Source: Agromyces tardus (lineage in GTDB: Bacteria > Actinomycetota > Actinomycetes > Actinomycetales > Microbacteriaceae). From it: DNA of 36,672 nucleotides. Position 1 is the stretch's first letter. Each line of letters opens with the position of its first letter. The DNA lies in NCBI RefSeq assembly GCF_003710805.1, contig NZ_RHHB01000033.1:1-36672 (forward strand), read 5' to 3'. The notes beneath the pieces are model-generated. The model was not told the origin of the DNA and did not search any database. It worked only from the letters and a program-made list of their open reading frames with translations. Below are positions 21,852 to 32,193 of this stretch, piece after piece. The position numbers were made by a program, and so were the translations under genes.

Positions 21852-22157
21852 GTGAAGACGATCCAGCTCCGCCGTTACACCCTCGTCGACGGCGAGTACG
21901 ACGCGTTCCTCGAGTGGTTCGAGGGCGCCATGCCCCGCGTGCGGCCGGCCGCCGGGTTCACGATCGAGTTCGCCCACGGGCTCCGCGAGACGAACGAGTT
22001 CGTCTGGGCGGTGAGCGCGCCCGGCGACCGCGATGCGTTCCTCGCGCTCGAGCAGGCGTACATGGCCTCCGAGGCGCGGGCCGAGGCGTTCGCCGGCGTC
22101 CCGCAGCGCGTCGCCGAGTACAACGTGCGCTTCGTCGACGACGTCCCGGCCCTCTGA
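21852..22157 (+). CDS. NIPSNAP-like small protein
   Basis: A 101-residue protein of the dimeric alpha-beta barrel (ferredoxin-like) type. The pattern IQLRRYTLVDGEYDAFLEWF followed by EFAHGLRETNEFVWAVSAPG is typical of NIPSNAP-family domains, here quoted by its core QLRRYTL and FVWAVS. Such proteins occur next to dehydrogenases and aromatic or amine catabolism genes, but their activity is mostly unknown. The start is GTG. The gene diverges from the aldehyde dehydrogenase with 142 bases between, so the two may share control. It is not the missing HpaF isomerase: the N-terminus lacks the catalytic proline of that family. Confidence 0.75.
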   Translation: MKTIQLRRYTLVDGEYDAFLEWFEGAMPRVRPAAGFTIEFAHGLRETNEFVWAVSAPGDRDAFLALEQAYMASEARAEAFAGVPQRVAEYNVRFVDDVPAL

Positions 22158-22243
22158 CGCCTCGCCGCTCGGTGGCCCACGGCTGACGCGCTGCGCACGT
22201 GGCGGCTCGGCCCACGGCGCCGACGTGTCGCCGTGCTCGCCGC

Positions 22244-22294
22244 CGCGGCATCCGCTCGCCCGGTCACCCGCCGCGATGTACAGCGGATGCCGCG
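22244..22294 (+). terminator. Hairpin after the NIPSNAP-like gene
   Basis: A 13-bp perfect stem, CGCGGCATCCGCT (22244-22256) with its complement (22282-22294), and a 25-base loop. It could end the upstream transcript. The remaining 124 bases before the GAPDH gene hold a -10-like TATCAT near 22309 and nothing else I can name. Confidence 0.55.
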
Positions 22295-22418
22295 ACGCAC
22301 CGGGCTATCATCGAGGCATCCCCCTTGGACAAGACGTGGTCGGTGCTGCCATCCGCGCGTTCGACCGCGACGCGATGGGCCGACGACGCCGCGAGCTCGG
22401 ACGGCCGAGAGGAAGACC

Positions 22419-23906
<1,488 letters not shown>

Positions 23907-23918
<12 letters not shown>

Positions 23919-24060
23919 CGGCGCCTCGCCGGTCGAGTAGCGAGCGGAGCGAGCGTATCGAGACGCGTTGCGTGGTCTCGATACGGGCCCTGGCGGGCCC
24001 TACTCGACCGGCGGTGGATCTCGCCGGTCGAGTAGCGAGCGAAGCGAGCGTATCGAGACC
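23907..24060. repeat. Cluster of GGTCGAGTAG/TATCGAGACC repeats after the GAPDH gene
   Basis: A partial copy at 23907-23920 holds the GAPDH stop. A full copy runs 23927-23964 (with AGCGAGCGGAGCGAGCG in the middle), an inverted variant 23973-24014 has GGGCCC arms, and another full copy runs 24022-24060. Together they could form several hairpins and stop transcription. The following 129 bases, up to the thiolase start, show nothing but its ribosome binding site. Confidence 0.85.
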
Positions 24061-24189
24061 TCGCATGTCGCGGAAACAGGACGCCACGCCGCATCCGCCA
24101 CCGGAACAGGACGCGCAGACCTCTCCGCGCGGTGTTCTCCTGTCCCCGTGACGGCGCCGAGGCGGATCCCGCGGTCGTAGGCTTGAGGG

Positions 24190-25365
24190 ATGACTCCCGA
24201 AGCCGTGATCATCGACGTCGTGCGCACCCCGGTGGGGCGCGGCAAGCCCGGAGGGCTGCTCAGCGGCATCCACCCCGTCGACCTGCTCGCAGGCGTGCTC
24301 GACGCGATCGTGGGCCGCAACGACCTCGATCCGGCGCTCGTCGACGACGTGATCGGCGGATGCGTCAGCCAGATCGGCGAGCAGAGCTACAACATCACCC
24401 GCAACGCCGTGCTGGCGGCGGGCTTCCCCGAGACCGTGCCCGGCACGACGATCGACCGGCAGTGCGGATCCAGCCAGCAGGCGGCGACGTTCGCAGCGCA
24501 GGCGGTGCTCGCCGGCCACGCCGACATCGTCATCGCGTGCGGCGTCGAGTCGATGAGCCGCGTGCCGCTCGGGTCGAGCGCGGCGGGTGCCGACCCCTAC
24601 GGCTCGCGCGTCCGCGCGCGCTACCCCGAGGGTCTCGTCAACCAGGGCGTGTCGGCCGAGCTCATCGCCGCGAAGTGGGGCTTCTCGCGGGCCGAGCTCG
24701 ACGAGTTCGCGGCACGCTCGCACCGCCTCGCGGCCGAGGCGGGGGAGTCGGGCGCCTTCGCGACGGAGCTCGTGCCCGTGCCGGGCATCGATGCGCTGCA
24801 CGACGAGACCGTCCGTCCCGCGACCACGCCCGAGTCGCTCGCGGGGCTCAATCCGGCGTTCCGCACCGACGCGCTCGCCGAGCGCTTCCCCGAGCTCGAC
24901 TGGCGCATCACGCCGGGCAACTCCTCGCCGCTCACCGACGGCGCCTCGGCCGCGCTCATCATGAGCGCCGAGCGCGCCGAGCAGCTCGGCCTCACGCCGC
25001 GCGCCCGGTTCCGTGCGTTCTCGGTCGTCGGCAGCGATCCGCTGTACATGCTCACCGGCGTCATCCCGGCGACCGCGAAGGTGCTCGAGCGCGCGGGCCT
25101 CACCCATGACGACATCGACGCCTACGAGGTGAACGAGGCGTTCGCGTCGGTGCCGCTCGCGTGGCTCGCCGACACGGGGGCGGATGCCGCGAAGCTCAAC
25201 CCGCGCGGCGGCGCCATCGCCCTCGGGCACGCCCTCGGCTCGAGCGGCACGCGCCTGCTCACGACCCTCGTCAACCAGCTGGAGGCCATGGGCGGGCGCT
25301 ACGGACTCCAGACGATGTGCGAGGGCGGCGGCATGGCCAACGCCACGATCATCGAGCGCCTCTGA
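24190..25365 (+). CDS. Acetyl-CoA acyltransferase (thiolase)
   Basis: A 391-residue thiolase that cleaves or forms beta-ketoacyl-CoA. The nucleophile is Cys92 (DRQCGSS), the NEAF motif lies near residue 318, His347 is in GHALGSSG, and the second Cys377 is in CEGGG; all catalytic residues are present. GHA replaces the more usual GHP. ATG at 24190 follows GAGGG. The next gene, 196 bases on, is a short-chain dehydrogenase like type-2 3-hydroxyacyl-CoA dehydrogenase, so the pair could do the last two steps of a beta-oxidation sequence. Chain-length preference is not readable from the sequence. Confidence 0.92.
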   Translation: MTPEAVIIDVVRTPVGRGKPGGLLSGIHPVDLLAGVLDAIVGRNDLDPALVDDVIGGCVSQIGEQSYNITRNAVLAAGFPETVPGTTIDRQCGSSQQAATFAAQAVLAGHADIVIACGVESMSRVPLGSSAAGADPYGSRVRARYPEGLVNQGVSAELIAAKWGFSRAELDEFAARSHRLAAEAGESGAFATELVPVPGIDALHDETVRPATTPESLAGLNPAFRTDALAERFPELDWRITPGNSSPLTDGASAALIMSAERAEQLGLTPRARFRAFSVVGSDPLYMLTGVIPATAKVLERAGLTHDDIDAYEVNEAFASVPLAWLADTGADAAKLNPRGGAIALGHALGSSGTRLLTTLVNQLEAMGGRYGLQTMCEGGGMANATIIERL

Positions 25366-25561
25366 CCCGCGGGGCGCGAGCGCGGCGCCGAGCGGGTCGC
25401 AGGCGCCTCCTGCACCCACCGCGGGGCCCACGCCTCGCGCTCGCGGGGACGCGACACGCCATGCGGCGAGAAGGCCGGACGGCGAGTCGCGTCCCGTCGG
25501 CACCGGCACCGCGGCACCGAGCACCGCACCAGCACCCACCACACCCACGAAAGGCCCACAC

Positions 25562-26350
25562 ATGGAACTCAGCGGAGCCTCCGCGATCGTCACCGGCGCC
25601 GCGTCCGGGCTGGGGCGCGCCACCGCCCGCGCCCTCGTCGAGGGCGGCGCGTCCGTCGTGCTCGTCGACCTGCCCGGCCCCCGCGGCGAGGAGGCCGCGG
25701 CGATGCTCGGCGATCGCGCCCGATTCGTCGCGGCGGATGTCGCGAACGAGGCCGAGGTGCAGGCGGCGGTCGACGCGGCATCCGCCCTTGGACCACTGCG
25801 CGTCGCCGTGAACTGCGCGGGCATCGTGACCGCGAACCGCACCGTCGGACGCGACGGCCCCGCACCGCTCGACGCCTTCGAGCGCACGATCCGCGTGAAC
25901 CTCATCGGCACCTTCAACGTGACCCGACTGGCCGCCGCCGCGATGGCCGCGACCGAGCCCGCGACCGGGCACGTGCCCGGCGGGCCCGCGACGCCCGAGC
26001 GCGGCGTCATCGTGAACACGGCCTCGGTCGCCGCGTTCGACGGGCAGATCGGGCAGGCCGCCTACTCGGCGTCGAAGGGCGCCGTGGCGGCGATGACGCT
26101 GCCGATCGCGCGCGACCTGTCGAAGCTCCTCATCCGCGTGGTCACGATCGCGCCGGGCATCTTCGAGACGCCCATGATGGCCGGCATGCCCGACGACGTG
26201 CGCGCGTCGCTCGAGGCGCAGGTGCCGCATCCGTCGCGCCTCGGCCACCCCACCGAGTACGCGGCGCTCGTGCGCTCGATCATCGCGAACCCGATGCTCA
26301 ACGGCGAGACGATCCGCCTCGACGGCGCGATCCGCATGCAGCCGAAGTAG
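25562..26350 (+). CDS. Short-chain dehydrogenase, 3-hydroxyacyl-CoA dehydrogenase type 2-like
   Basis: A 262-residue SDR with the cofactor motif TGAASGLG (11-18), Asp36 at the end of the second strand (favouring NAD), NCAG at 84-87, and the catalytic Ser155, Tyr168 and Lys172. The insertion before NTAS and the late [10 protein letters not shown] segment are typical of the HSD17B10-like 3-hydroxyacyl-CoA dehydrogenases. ATG at 25562 follows AAAGG. It lies downstream of a thiolase, which supports a role in acyl-CoA oxidation. The 196-base gap before it is GC-rich and shows no clear promoter. Confidence 0.87.
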   Translation: MELSGASAIVTGAASGLGRATARALVEGGASVVLVDLPGPRGEEAAAMLGDRARFVAADVANEAEVQAAVDAASALGPLRVAVNCAGIVTANRTVGRDGPAPLDAFERTIRVNLIGTFNVTRLAAAAMAATEPATGHVPGGPATPERGVIVNTASVAAFDGQIGQAAYSASKGAVAAMTLPIARDLSKLLIRVVTIAPGIFETPMMAGMPDDVRASLEAQVPHPSRLGHPTEYAALVRSIIANPMLNGETIRLDGAIRMQPK

Positions 26351-26437
26351 CCCGCGTCTCGGGGAGCCGCCGTACCGGCGCCGCGAGCGGGCGGACGCCG
26401 CGAACAGCGGATGCCGCGAAGGGCGCATGCCGCGAAC

Positions 26438-26474
26438 AGCGGATGCCGCGGGCAGCACGCCCACGGCATCCGCT
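26438..26474. terminator. Convergent terminator with repeated GGATGCCGC words
   Basis: AGCGGATGCCG (26438-26448) pairs with CGGCATCCGCT (26464-26474) over 11 bp, and can extend by three more pairs past one mismatch. Just upstream, AACAGCGGATGCCGCG occurs twice (from 26403 and 26435), so alternative hairpins are possible. It lies between converging genes. Confidence 0.65.
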
Positions 26475-26494
26475 CGCCGTACCCCGCCCGCGCG

Positions 26495-27469
26495 TCAGGC
26501 CCCGGCAGCGGGGACCTCGTCGCGTTGCGCGCGCCACGCCTTGACGAACCCGTCGACGGAGTCCCAGATCGCGATGATCACGGCGGCGCCGATCACGAGG
26601 TTCGTGAGCACCGTGCGCACGCCGTCGGCGTCGGGCCCGACCCGGTCGAACAGCTCGGGGTTGAACAGCTGGCCGGTCGACGCGAGCCACACGACGGGGA
26701 TCGCGAAGGCCGCGTTCAGCACGATGTTGACCGCGGCGAACCACCAGTTCCAGTGCCGGTTGCGGTAGAGCAGCGCGGTGAACACGATCTCGGCGACGAG
26801 CACCGCGATGAGGTAGGGCAGCCAGAACGCCCACAGCGCGGGGTCGAGGATCGGCGTGAACTCCCCGCCGGGGCGGTCGACCGTGAACTGCTGCCACACG
26901 AGCGCCCCGATCGCCACGACGAGGAACACGATCGACAGGATGAGGTCGACCCGGCTCACCTGCCGCGACTTCGGCAGCTCGGGAAGGCGGGCCGGCGTCC
27001 AGGTGGTGAGCGCCGTCGACCGCGCCGGAGTGCGCTCGATGATCGCGAACACGACCGTCACCCAGAACGCGAGGTTCACGGCGAGCGAGAAGCCGGTGGC
27101 GAGCCCGTTGACGACCGCATCGCCCACGGTGCCGCCGCCGATGAGCCCCGCGAAGATCACGACGCCGGTCGTGATGGGCACCGCGATGGCGAGCAGGAGC
27201 TTCACGAGCCGCAGCCAGTCGAGGTAGAGCCGCGGCCCGATGAGGTACAACGGGCGATCGACGTAGCGGGCGGCGAGCCGCTCGGGGTCGCCGAGCTCGG
27301 TGAGCGCCGCGACCTCGGCATCGGCGGGGGTGAGGCCGTCGCCGGCGGCGAGCCGGGCGTCGACGGCGTCGCCGATGCGCTCGCGCAGCTCGCGGTCGAG
27401 CTCGGCGCGCTGGCGGTCGTGCACCGTGCGCGTCGCCGCGTGCACGTAGCGGTCGGTGAGGGTGGTCAT
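26495..27469 (-). CDS. Membrane protein with N-terminal permease-prefix domain
   Basis: A 324-residue protein. Residues 1-75 form a soluble helical 'permease prefix domain 1' (ELRERIGDAVDARLAAGD... ALTELGDPERLAARY), given here by its core LTELGDPERLA. After it come about six membrane helices. Such proteins are regularly encoded after a PadR regulator, as here with a 4-base overlap, and are controlled by it; their activity is unknown. The helices contain many Trp and Phe and no transporter motif that I recognise. ATG at 27469 lies within the PadR stop, so translation is coupled. Confidence 0.8.
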   Translation of the reverse strand: MTTLTDRYVHAATRTVHDRQRAELDRELRERIGDAVDARLAAGDGLTPADAEVAALTELGDPERLAARYVDRPLYLIGPRLYLDWLRLVKLLLAIAVPITTGVVIFAGLIGGGTVGDAVVNGLATGFSLAVNLAFWVTVVFAIIERTPARSTALTTWTPARLPELPKSRQVSRVDLILSIVFLVVAIGALVWQQFTVDRPGGEFTPILDPALWAFWLPYLIAVLVAEIVFTALLYRNRHWNWWFAAVNIVLNAAFAIPVVWLASTGQLFNPELFDRVGPDADGVRTVLTNLVIGAAVIIAIWDSVDGFVKAWRAQRDEVPAAGA

Positions 27470-27807
27470 CGTTCGTCTCCCGTCGTGAGGCGCGTCAGCG
27501 CCTGGTCGATCCGGTGCCAGTCGGCGGTGAGCTCTGCGGCGAGTCGATCGCCGGCGGGGCTCGTGGAGTAGAACTTGCGGGGCCTCGCCTCGTCGGTGTT
27601 CCACTCGCTCGTGAGGAGTCCCTGCTTCTCGAGGCGCCGCAGCAGCGGGTACAGCGTGTTGGCGTCGACCGTGATGCCGATCCCGTTGAGCGACTCGAGC
27701 AGGGCGTACCCGTAGTCGGGGGTGCGCAGCCGCATGAGGCAGCCGAGCACCACGGTGCCGCGGCGCAGTTCCTGCAGGTGACTCGCGGTGGTCTCGTCCG
27801 TTCCCAT
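27466..27807 (-). CDS. PadR-family transcriptional regulator
   Basis: A 113-residue winged-HTH protein of the short PadR type. The DYGYALLESLN ... TLYPLLRRLEKQGLL pattern is characteristic, followed by RKFYSTSPAGDR in the wing and a C-terminal dimerisation helix. The ATG at 27807 has no ribosome binding site but is preceded by an excellent promoter at the spacing of a leaderless mRNA (see 27815-27843). An inverted repeat within that promoter is a likely autorepression site. It forms a two-gene unit with the permease-prefix membrane protein. Confidence 0.9.
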   Translation of the reverse strand: MGTDETTASHLQELRRGTVVLGCLMRLRTPDYGYALLESLNGIGITVDANTLYPLLRRLEKQGLLTSEWNTDEARPRKFYSTSPAGDRLAAELTADWHRIDQALTRLTTGDER

Positions 27808-27814
27808 GGGCCAC

Positions 27815-27843
27815 ACGATACTGTGTGGCGCACAGTGATGCAA
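27815..27843 (-). promoter_or_regulatory. Leaderless padR promoter with built-in operator
   Basis: On the minus strand: -35 TTGCAT (27838-27843), a 17-base spacer, -10 TATCGT (27815-27820), then 7 bases to the ATG at 27807. The spacer holds a perfect inverted repeat, ACTGTG (as 27831-27836) and CACAGT (as 27820-27825), with a 5-base centre. A dimeric PadR bound there would block polymerase. Confidence 0.65.
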
Positions 27844-27967
27844 GGGGCACGTTGCAGTGCTGGATTTCGCCGACGTCCCGGGATGACGAGCGCCGGGGCA
27901 CCGCGGCCCCGGCGGGCATGCGAATGTCGCGGGCGGCGTGCTGCCCGCGACATCCGTCGTGCACGCC

Positions 27968-29410
27968 CTACTCGACCGCGTGCGCCTCGAGGAACTCGTA
28001 CACCTCGGCGTCGTCGACGCCCGGGAACGTGCCCGACGGCAGCGGCGAGAGCACGTGCGCGTGCAGGCGGGCGCTCGGCCAGGCCTGTCCGGCCCAACGC
28101 CCCGCGAGCGTCGACGGCGGGCGACGGCAGCACGACTCGTCGGGGCAGTGCGACACCCCGCGGATCGTGGTCTCGCGCCCGCGGAACCACTTGGCCTGGT
28201 TGAACGGCACGCCGACGGTGATCGAGAACTCCGTGGCATCCGTGCGCCCGGTCTGCGTCGCGCACCAGAACGTGCCCGCAGGGGTGTCGGTGTACTGGTA
28301 GTTCTCGGTCGTGCGGTTGGTGTGCTCGAAGGCGGTGCGGGCGCTCCAGCGCTTGCACACCCACTGGCCCTCGATCGAACCCGTGACGTCGGTCGGCAGC
28401 GGGAGGCCGTCGTTCTCGTAGCCCTTGAGCAGGGCGCCGTCGCCGTTCACGCGCAGGAAGTGCACGGTCATGTCGAGTCGAGTCGTGGCGAGGTTCGTGA
28501 AGCGCAGCGCGGCCGCCTCGTGCGTCACGCCGAACGCGTCGCGGAAGTCCTCGATCGCGAGGCGCTTCTCCTTCTTCGCCTCCTGCAGGAACTTCACGGA
28601 CGCGTCCTGCGGCATGAGGCACGCCGCGGCGAAGTAGTTGATCTCGAGCCGCTGCCAGAGGAACTCGTCGTAGCTCGCCGGGGGAGTGTGCCCGAGCAGG
28701 CGATGCGCCATCGCCTGGAGCGCCATCGAGCGCAGGCCGTGACCGCCGGGGATCGACGCGGGCGGCAGGTAGATGCGGCCGTTCGCGAGGTCGGTGATCG
28801 ATCGCGTGGAACTCGGCAGGTCGTTGACGTAGATGAGCTGGAAGCCGAGGCGCTCGGCCATGACGCTCACCTCGCGGTGGGTGAGGGCGCCGGAACGGTG
28901 GCCGGAGGCGCGCACCTGGTCCTCGGCGAGCTGCTCGATGTCGGGGAGGTGGTTCGCCTGCTCGCGCATGCGCTCGCGCAGGTCGGTGTTCGCGCGCCTC
29001 GCCTCCTCGGGGGTGGCGATCGCCTCGCTCGCGCGACGCTGCAGCTCGCGGTGCAGCCCCACGATCGCCTCGAGAGACTCGTCGCTGATGCCGCGCGACG
29101 GCTTGACGGCGGGCAGGCCGAGGCTCGCATAGAGCGGACTCGACTGCGCGCGGCCGAGCTCGAGCTCGAGCGCGGCGCGCCGGCTCGGGGCCTCGCGGGA
29201 GAGCAGGTCGGTGAGGTCGACCCCGAGCGCCGCCGCGAGCGCGTCGAGCGTGGAGAGCTTCGGCTCGCGCTTGCCGTTCTCGATGAGCGAGAGCTGGCTG
29301 CCCGCGAGGCCGACGGCCTCGCCCAGCTGGTCGAGCGTGAGTCCGCGCTCGCCGCGGAAATGGCGGATGCGATGGCCGAGCGTGGCCAGGTCGGGGCTGC
29401 CGAGCTTCAT
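27968..29410 (-). CDS. RamB-type XRE regulator with IrrE/ImmA-like and short-chain fatty acyl regulator domains
   Basis: A 480-residue regulator. Residues about 8-65 are an XRE HTH ([20 protein letters not shown]). The middle is an ImmA/IrrE-like domain in which the usual HExxH zinc motif is degenerate (AMAHRLLGH), and the C-terminal part resembles the short-chain fatty acyl regulator domain with a Cys cluster (SHCPDESCC). RamB of C. glutamicum, of similar length, represses acetate and glyoxylate genes; homology to that group is clear, orthology is not. It diverges from the PEP carboxykinase gene and may control it. TATTGT lies 6 bases before the ATG, so the mRNA is probably leaderless. It ends in VE plus TAG within a GTCGAGTAG remnant. 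Confidence 0.85.
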   Translation of the reverse strand: MKLGSPDLATLGHRIRHFRGERGLTLDQLGEAVGLAGSQLSLIENGKREPKLSTLDALAAALGVDLTDLLSREAPSRRAALELELGRAQSSPLYASLGLPAVKPSRGISDESLEAIVGLHRELQRRASEAIATPEEARRANTDLRERMREQANHLPDIEQLAEDQVRASGHRSGALTHREVSVMAERLGFQLIYVNDLPSSTRSITDLANGRIYLPPASIPGGHGLRSMALQAMAHRLLGHTPPASYDEFLWQRLEINYFAAACLMPQDASVKFLQEAKKEKRLAIEDFRDAFGVTHEAAALRFTNLATTRLDMTVHFLRVNGDGALLKGYENDGLPLPTDVTGSIEGQWVCKRWSARTAFEHTNRTTENYQYTDTPAGTFWCATQTGRTDATEFSITVGVPFNQAKWFRGRETTIRGVSHCPDESCCRRPPSTLAGRWAGQAWPSARLHAHVLSPLPSGTFPGVDDAEVYEFLEAHAVE

Positions 29411-29416
29411 GCCTTC

Positions 29417-29441
29417 ACAATATCGAAAGATTCTGGATTCT
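29417..29441 (-). promoter_or_regulatory. Promoter and direct repeat in the regulator/PEPCK divergent region
   Basis: The -10 TATTGT of the regulator gene (29417-29422, minus strand) is followed upstream by a direct repeat AGAATC (29429-29434 and 29436-29441, as GATTCT on the plus strand) in an AT-rich patch. The repeat lies where the regulator could bind and affect both directions. Confidence 0.45.
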
Positions 29442-29535
29442 TAACATCCGAAATGGGGCGAGGGATGCCGCGAATAGACGCATCCTTGAAGTACGCACCG
29501 AAACCGGGCTCCTCAGGCCACCACACGAAGGGACG

Positions 29536-31404
29536 ATGATGACCATCTCCGACTTCTCCGTCAACGCCTCCTCCACGGCAGGCGCCGACGCGTACCGTCG
29601 CGGCACCACCGACCCCGCCCTGCGCGCCTGGGTGCACGAGATCGCGGCCCTCACGAAGCCCGACGAGATCGTCTGGTGCGACGGCTCGGCACACGAGGCG
29701 GACGTGCTCACCAAGCAGCTCGTCGCCGAGGGCAAGCTCATCAAGCTCAACCCCGAGTGGCGCCCGAACAGCTTCCTCGCCCGCACCGACCCGAGCGACG
29801 TCGCCCGCGTCGAGGACCGCACGTTCATCTGCTCGACCTACGAGGAGGACGCCGGCCCCACGAACAACTGGCGCGACCCGCACGAGATGCGCGAGGAGCT
29901 CACGCACGTCTTCGACGGCTCCATGAAGGGCCGCACGATGTACGTCGTGCCGTTCTCGATGGGCCCGCTCGGCGGCCCGATCAGCCAGCTCGGCGTCGAG
30001 ATCACCGACTCGCCCTACGTCGTGCTCTCCATGGGCATCATGACCCGCATGGGCGAGCAGGTCTACCGCCTCATCGAGGCGGGCGAGCCCTGGGTGCACA
30101 CCGTGCACTCCGTCGGGTACCCGCTCATCGACGGCATCGGGCACCGCCGCGCCGAGGTCGCGTGGCCCTGCAACGAGACCAAGTACATCGTGCAGTTCCC
30201 CGACTCCCGCGAGGTCTGGTCGTACGGCTCGGGCTACGGCGGCAACGCCCTGCTCGCGAAGAAGAGCTTCGCGCTGCGCATCGCGTCGGTGATGGCGCGC
30301 GACGAGGGCTGGCTCGCCGAGCACATGCTCCTCATCAAGATCACGTCGCCCGAGGGCAAGGCCTACCACGTCGCCGCCGCGTTCCCGTCGGCGTGCGGCA
30401 AGACCAACCTCGCGATGCTCCGCCCCACCATCCCCGGCTGGAAGGTCGAGACGATCGGCGACGACATCGCCTGGATGCGCCCCGGCGACGACGGCCGCCT
30501 CTACGCCATCAACCCCGAGGCGGGCTTCTTCGGCGTCGCTCCCGGCACGGGCGAGACGACGAACCCCACCGCGGTGCAGACCCTGTGGGGCAACACGATC
30601 TTCACGAACGTCGCGCTCCGCCCCGACGGCGATGTCTGGTGGGAGGGCCTCACCGACACCCCGCCCGCGCACCTCACCGACTGGCAGGGCCAGCCCTGGA
30701 CGCCGGACTCCGGTCGACCCGCAGCGCACCCCAACTCGCGCTTCACGGTCGCCGCGGCCCAGTGCCCGCAGATCGCCGACGACTGGGACGCGCACGACGG
30801 CGTGCCGATCGACGCGATCCTCTTCGGCGGACGCCGCGCGACCAACGTGCCGCTCGTCGCCGAGGCCCGCTCGTGGAAGCACGGCGTGTTCATGGGCGCC
30901 ACGATCTCGTCCGAGCAGACCGCGGCGGCCGAGGGCACCGTCGGCGAGCTGCGTCGCGACCCGTTCGCGATGCTCCCGTTCTGCGGCTACAACATGGCCG
31001 ACTACTGGGGCCACTGGGTGAAGATGGGCCGCATCCTCGGCGACAAGGCGCCGAAGATCTTCCAGGTCAACTGGTTCCGCAAGGGCCACGACGGCACGTT
31101 CCTGTGGCCCGGGTTCGGCGAGAACTCGCGCGTGCTCGAGTGGATCGTCGGCCGCGTCGAGGGCACTGCCGACGTCAAGGAGACCCCGATCGGCCTCCTG
31201 CCGGCCGACGGCTCGCTCGACCTCGACGGCCTCGAGATCACCGACGAGCAGCTCGAGCACCTGTTCGACGTCGACACCGACTCGTGGCTCACCGAGTGCG
31301 ACCTCACCGAGGAGTACTTCGGCCAGTTCGGCGACCGCGTGCCGGCGGCCCTCCGCGCCGAGCTCTCGAGCCTGCGCTACCACCTGCAGCACCAGCAGGA
31401 CTGA
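29536..31404 (+). CDS. pckG: Phosphoenolpyruvate carboxykinase (GTP)
   Basis: It converts oxaloacetate and GTP to PEP, GDP and CO2 at the entry of gluconeogenesis. The 622-residue length matches the GTP-dependent family. The hyper-reactive Cys287 lies in the P-loop-like FPSACGKTN, and [17 protein letters not shown] and [16 protein letters not shown] are further family blocks. Two ATGs stand in tandem (29536 and 29539) after GAAGGG. Divergent from it is a RamB-type regulator, and a hairpin terminator follows. With the long-form GAPDH it would support growth on substrates that enter at the C4 or pyruvate level. Confidence 0.97.
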   Translation: MMTISDFSVNASSTAGADAYRRGTTDPALRAWVHEIAALTKPDEIVWCDGSAHEADVLTKQLVAEGKLIKLNPEWRPNSFLARTDPSDVARVEDRTFICSTYEEDAGPTNNWRDPHEMREELTHVFDGSMKGRTMYVVPFSMGPLGGPISQLGVEITDSPYVVLSMGIMTRMGEQVYRLIEAGEPWVHTVHSVGYPLIDGIGHRRAEVAWPCNETKYIVQFPDSREVWSYGSGYGGNALLAKKSFALRIASVMARDEGWLAEHMLLIKITSPEGKAYHVAAAFPSACGKTNLAMLRPTIPGWKVETIGDDIAWMRPGDDGRLYAINPEAGFFGVAPGTGETTNPTAVQTLWGNTIFTNVALRPDGDVWWEGLTDTPPAHLTDWQGQPWTPDSGRPAAHPNSRFTVAAAQCPQIADDWDAHDGVPIDAILFGGRRATNVPLVAEARSWKHGVFMGATISSEQTAAAEGTVGELRRDPFAMLPFCGYNMADYWGHWVKMGRILGDKAPKIFQVNWFRKGHDGTFLWPGFGENSRVLEWIVGRVEGTADVKETPIGLLPADGSLDLDGLEITDEQLEHLFDVDTDSWLTECDLTEEYFGQFGDRVPAALRAELSSLRYHLQHQQD

Positions 31405-31417
31405 CCGTCCGGTCCGA

Positions 31418-31450
31418 GGGTCGCGCGTCCCAGGCGGGGGCGCGCGACCC
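31418..31450 (+). terminator. Terminator hairpin after pckG
   Basis: A perfect 10-bp stem, GGGTCGCGCG (31418-31427) with CGCGCGACCC (31441-31450), and a 13-base loop. It starts 14 bases after the stop and is followed by TTC rather than a T run. Confidence 0.7.
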
Positions 31451-31484
31451 TTCGGCGGATGCCGCGCACCCGGTGCGCGAGCTC

Positions 31485-31548
31485 GGTGACGGATGCCGCG
31501 GGCGCGGCGTGCTCGGGAAGGCGCGCCCCGCCCGCGGCATCCGTCACC
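31485..31548. terminator. Second hairpin with a 20-bp perfect stem
   Basis: Arms 31485-31504 and 31529-31548 pair perfectly over 20 bp around a 24-base loop, each arm with the GGATGCCGC word. It lies between the convergent pckG and 2H phosphoesterase genes and probably ends transcription in both directions. Confidence 0.7.
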
Positions 31549-31585
31549 CGTTCCCTGCCGCCTCGAGGCGATCGGGCGGGACGCC

Positions 31586-32065
31586 TCAGCCGCGTTCGGG
31601 ACCCAGCGCCCACGTGGCGACCACGGCCCGCGTGCCCGCCCCCGCCGGCGGATGCATGTCGACCAGGGCCACCTGGGTGAAGCGCAGGCGTTCGCCCGGC
31701 ATCACGTCGCCGTGGGGCTTCGTGGTGACGTGGGGGCGGAAGTCGAGGCGGGCCCGCGCGACGTCGACGTCGGCGTCGCGCAGCGCCGCGAGCACCCGGT
31801 GCCGCATGGCCTCGAGGGCGCCGTCGTCGTGCACGAGCGTCACGGGCACGTCGCGACGGCGCCCGAACCCATCGCGGTCGCCCGCGGTCGTGCTGACGAG
31901 CGGCGGCCGGCCCAGTGCGGCGCCGACGATCGCCGCGACCTCGTCGCCGCCGAGCGGCGTCGCGAACGGCTCGACGAGCGTCACGTGGAGGGGCCAGTCG
32001 GCGACCGGGAACGCGTCGCCGGTGGCCAGTTCGCCCACGGGGAGCACCACGACGAACCGCGACAT
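31586..32065 (-). CDS. 2'-5' RNA ligase-like 2H phosphoesterase
   Basis: A 159-residue protein of the 2H phosphoesterase/LigT fold. The two signature motifs are His27-Val-Thr29 (PLHVTLVEP) and His112-Val-Thr114 (RPHVTTKP). Members act on cyclic phosphates of RNA or nucleotides; the natural substrate is usually unknown. I chose the ATG at 32065, since TACGCT (32072-32077) lies 6 bases upstream of it at leaderless spacing; an ATG at 32080 would lie upstream of the likely transcription start. It stands alone, divergent from a DUF1622 gene. Confidence 0.8.
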   Translation of the reverse strand: MSRFVVVLPVGELATGDAFPVADWPLHVTLVEPFATPLGGDEVAAIVGAALGRPPLVSTTAGDRDGFGRRRDVPVTLVHDDGALEAMRHRVLAALRDADVDVARARLDFRPHVTTKPHGDVMPGERLRFTQVALVDMHPPAGAGTRAVVATWALGPERG

Positions 32066-32071
32066 GCGTCG

Positions 32072-32077
32072 AGCGTA
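32072..32077 (-). promoter_or_regulatory. -10 element of the 2H phosphoesterase gene, leaderless
   Basis: TACGCT ends 6 bases before the chosen ATG at 32065, and there is no ribosome binding site. This decides between the two in-frame ATGs. Confidence 0.45.
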
Positions 32078-32193
32078 CAAGCCGTGCCCGGCCGGGGGAC
32101 CGGGACGCGGATGGCGGCGACCGGCTCGTCGTCCGCCTCGCAGCGGCCCTCCGGGTCTACCGTGAGGCTCGGGAGGGCACCTCGGGAGGGCGC

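Noticed and set aside
21852..22157. The missing HpaF isomerase
   Set aside because: The protein lacks the N-terminal catalytic proline of that family and has the NIPSNAP-like pattern.
29407..31392. A 661-codon minus-strand frame opposite pckG
   Set aside because: It mirrors the well-conserved PEP carboxykinase gene and has no recognisable fold.
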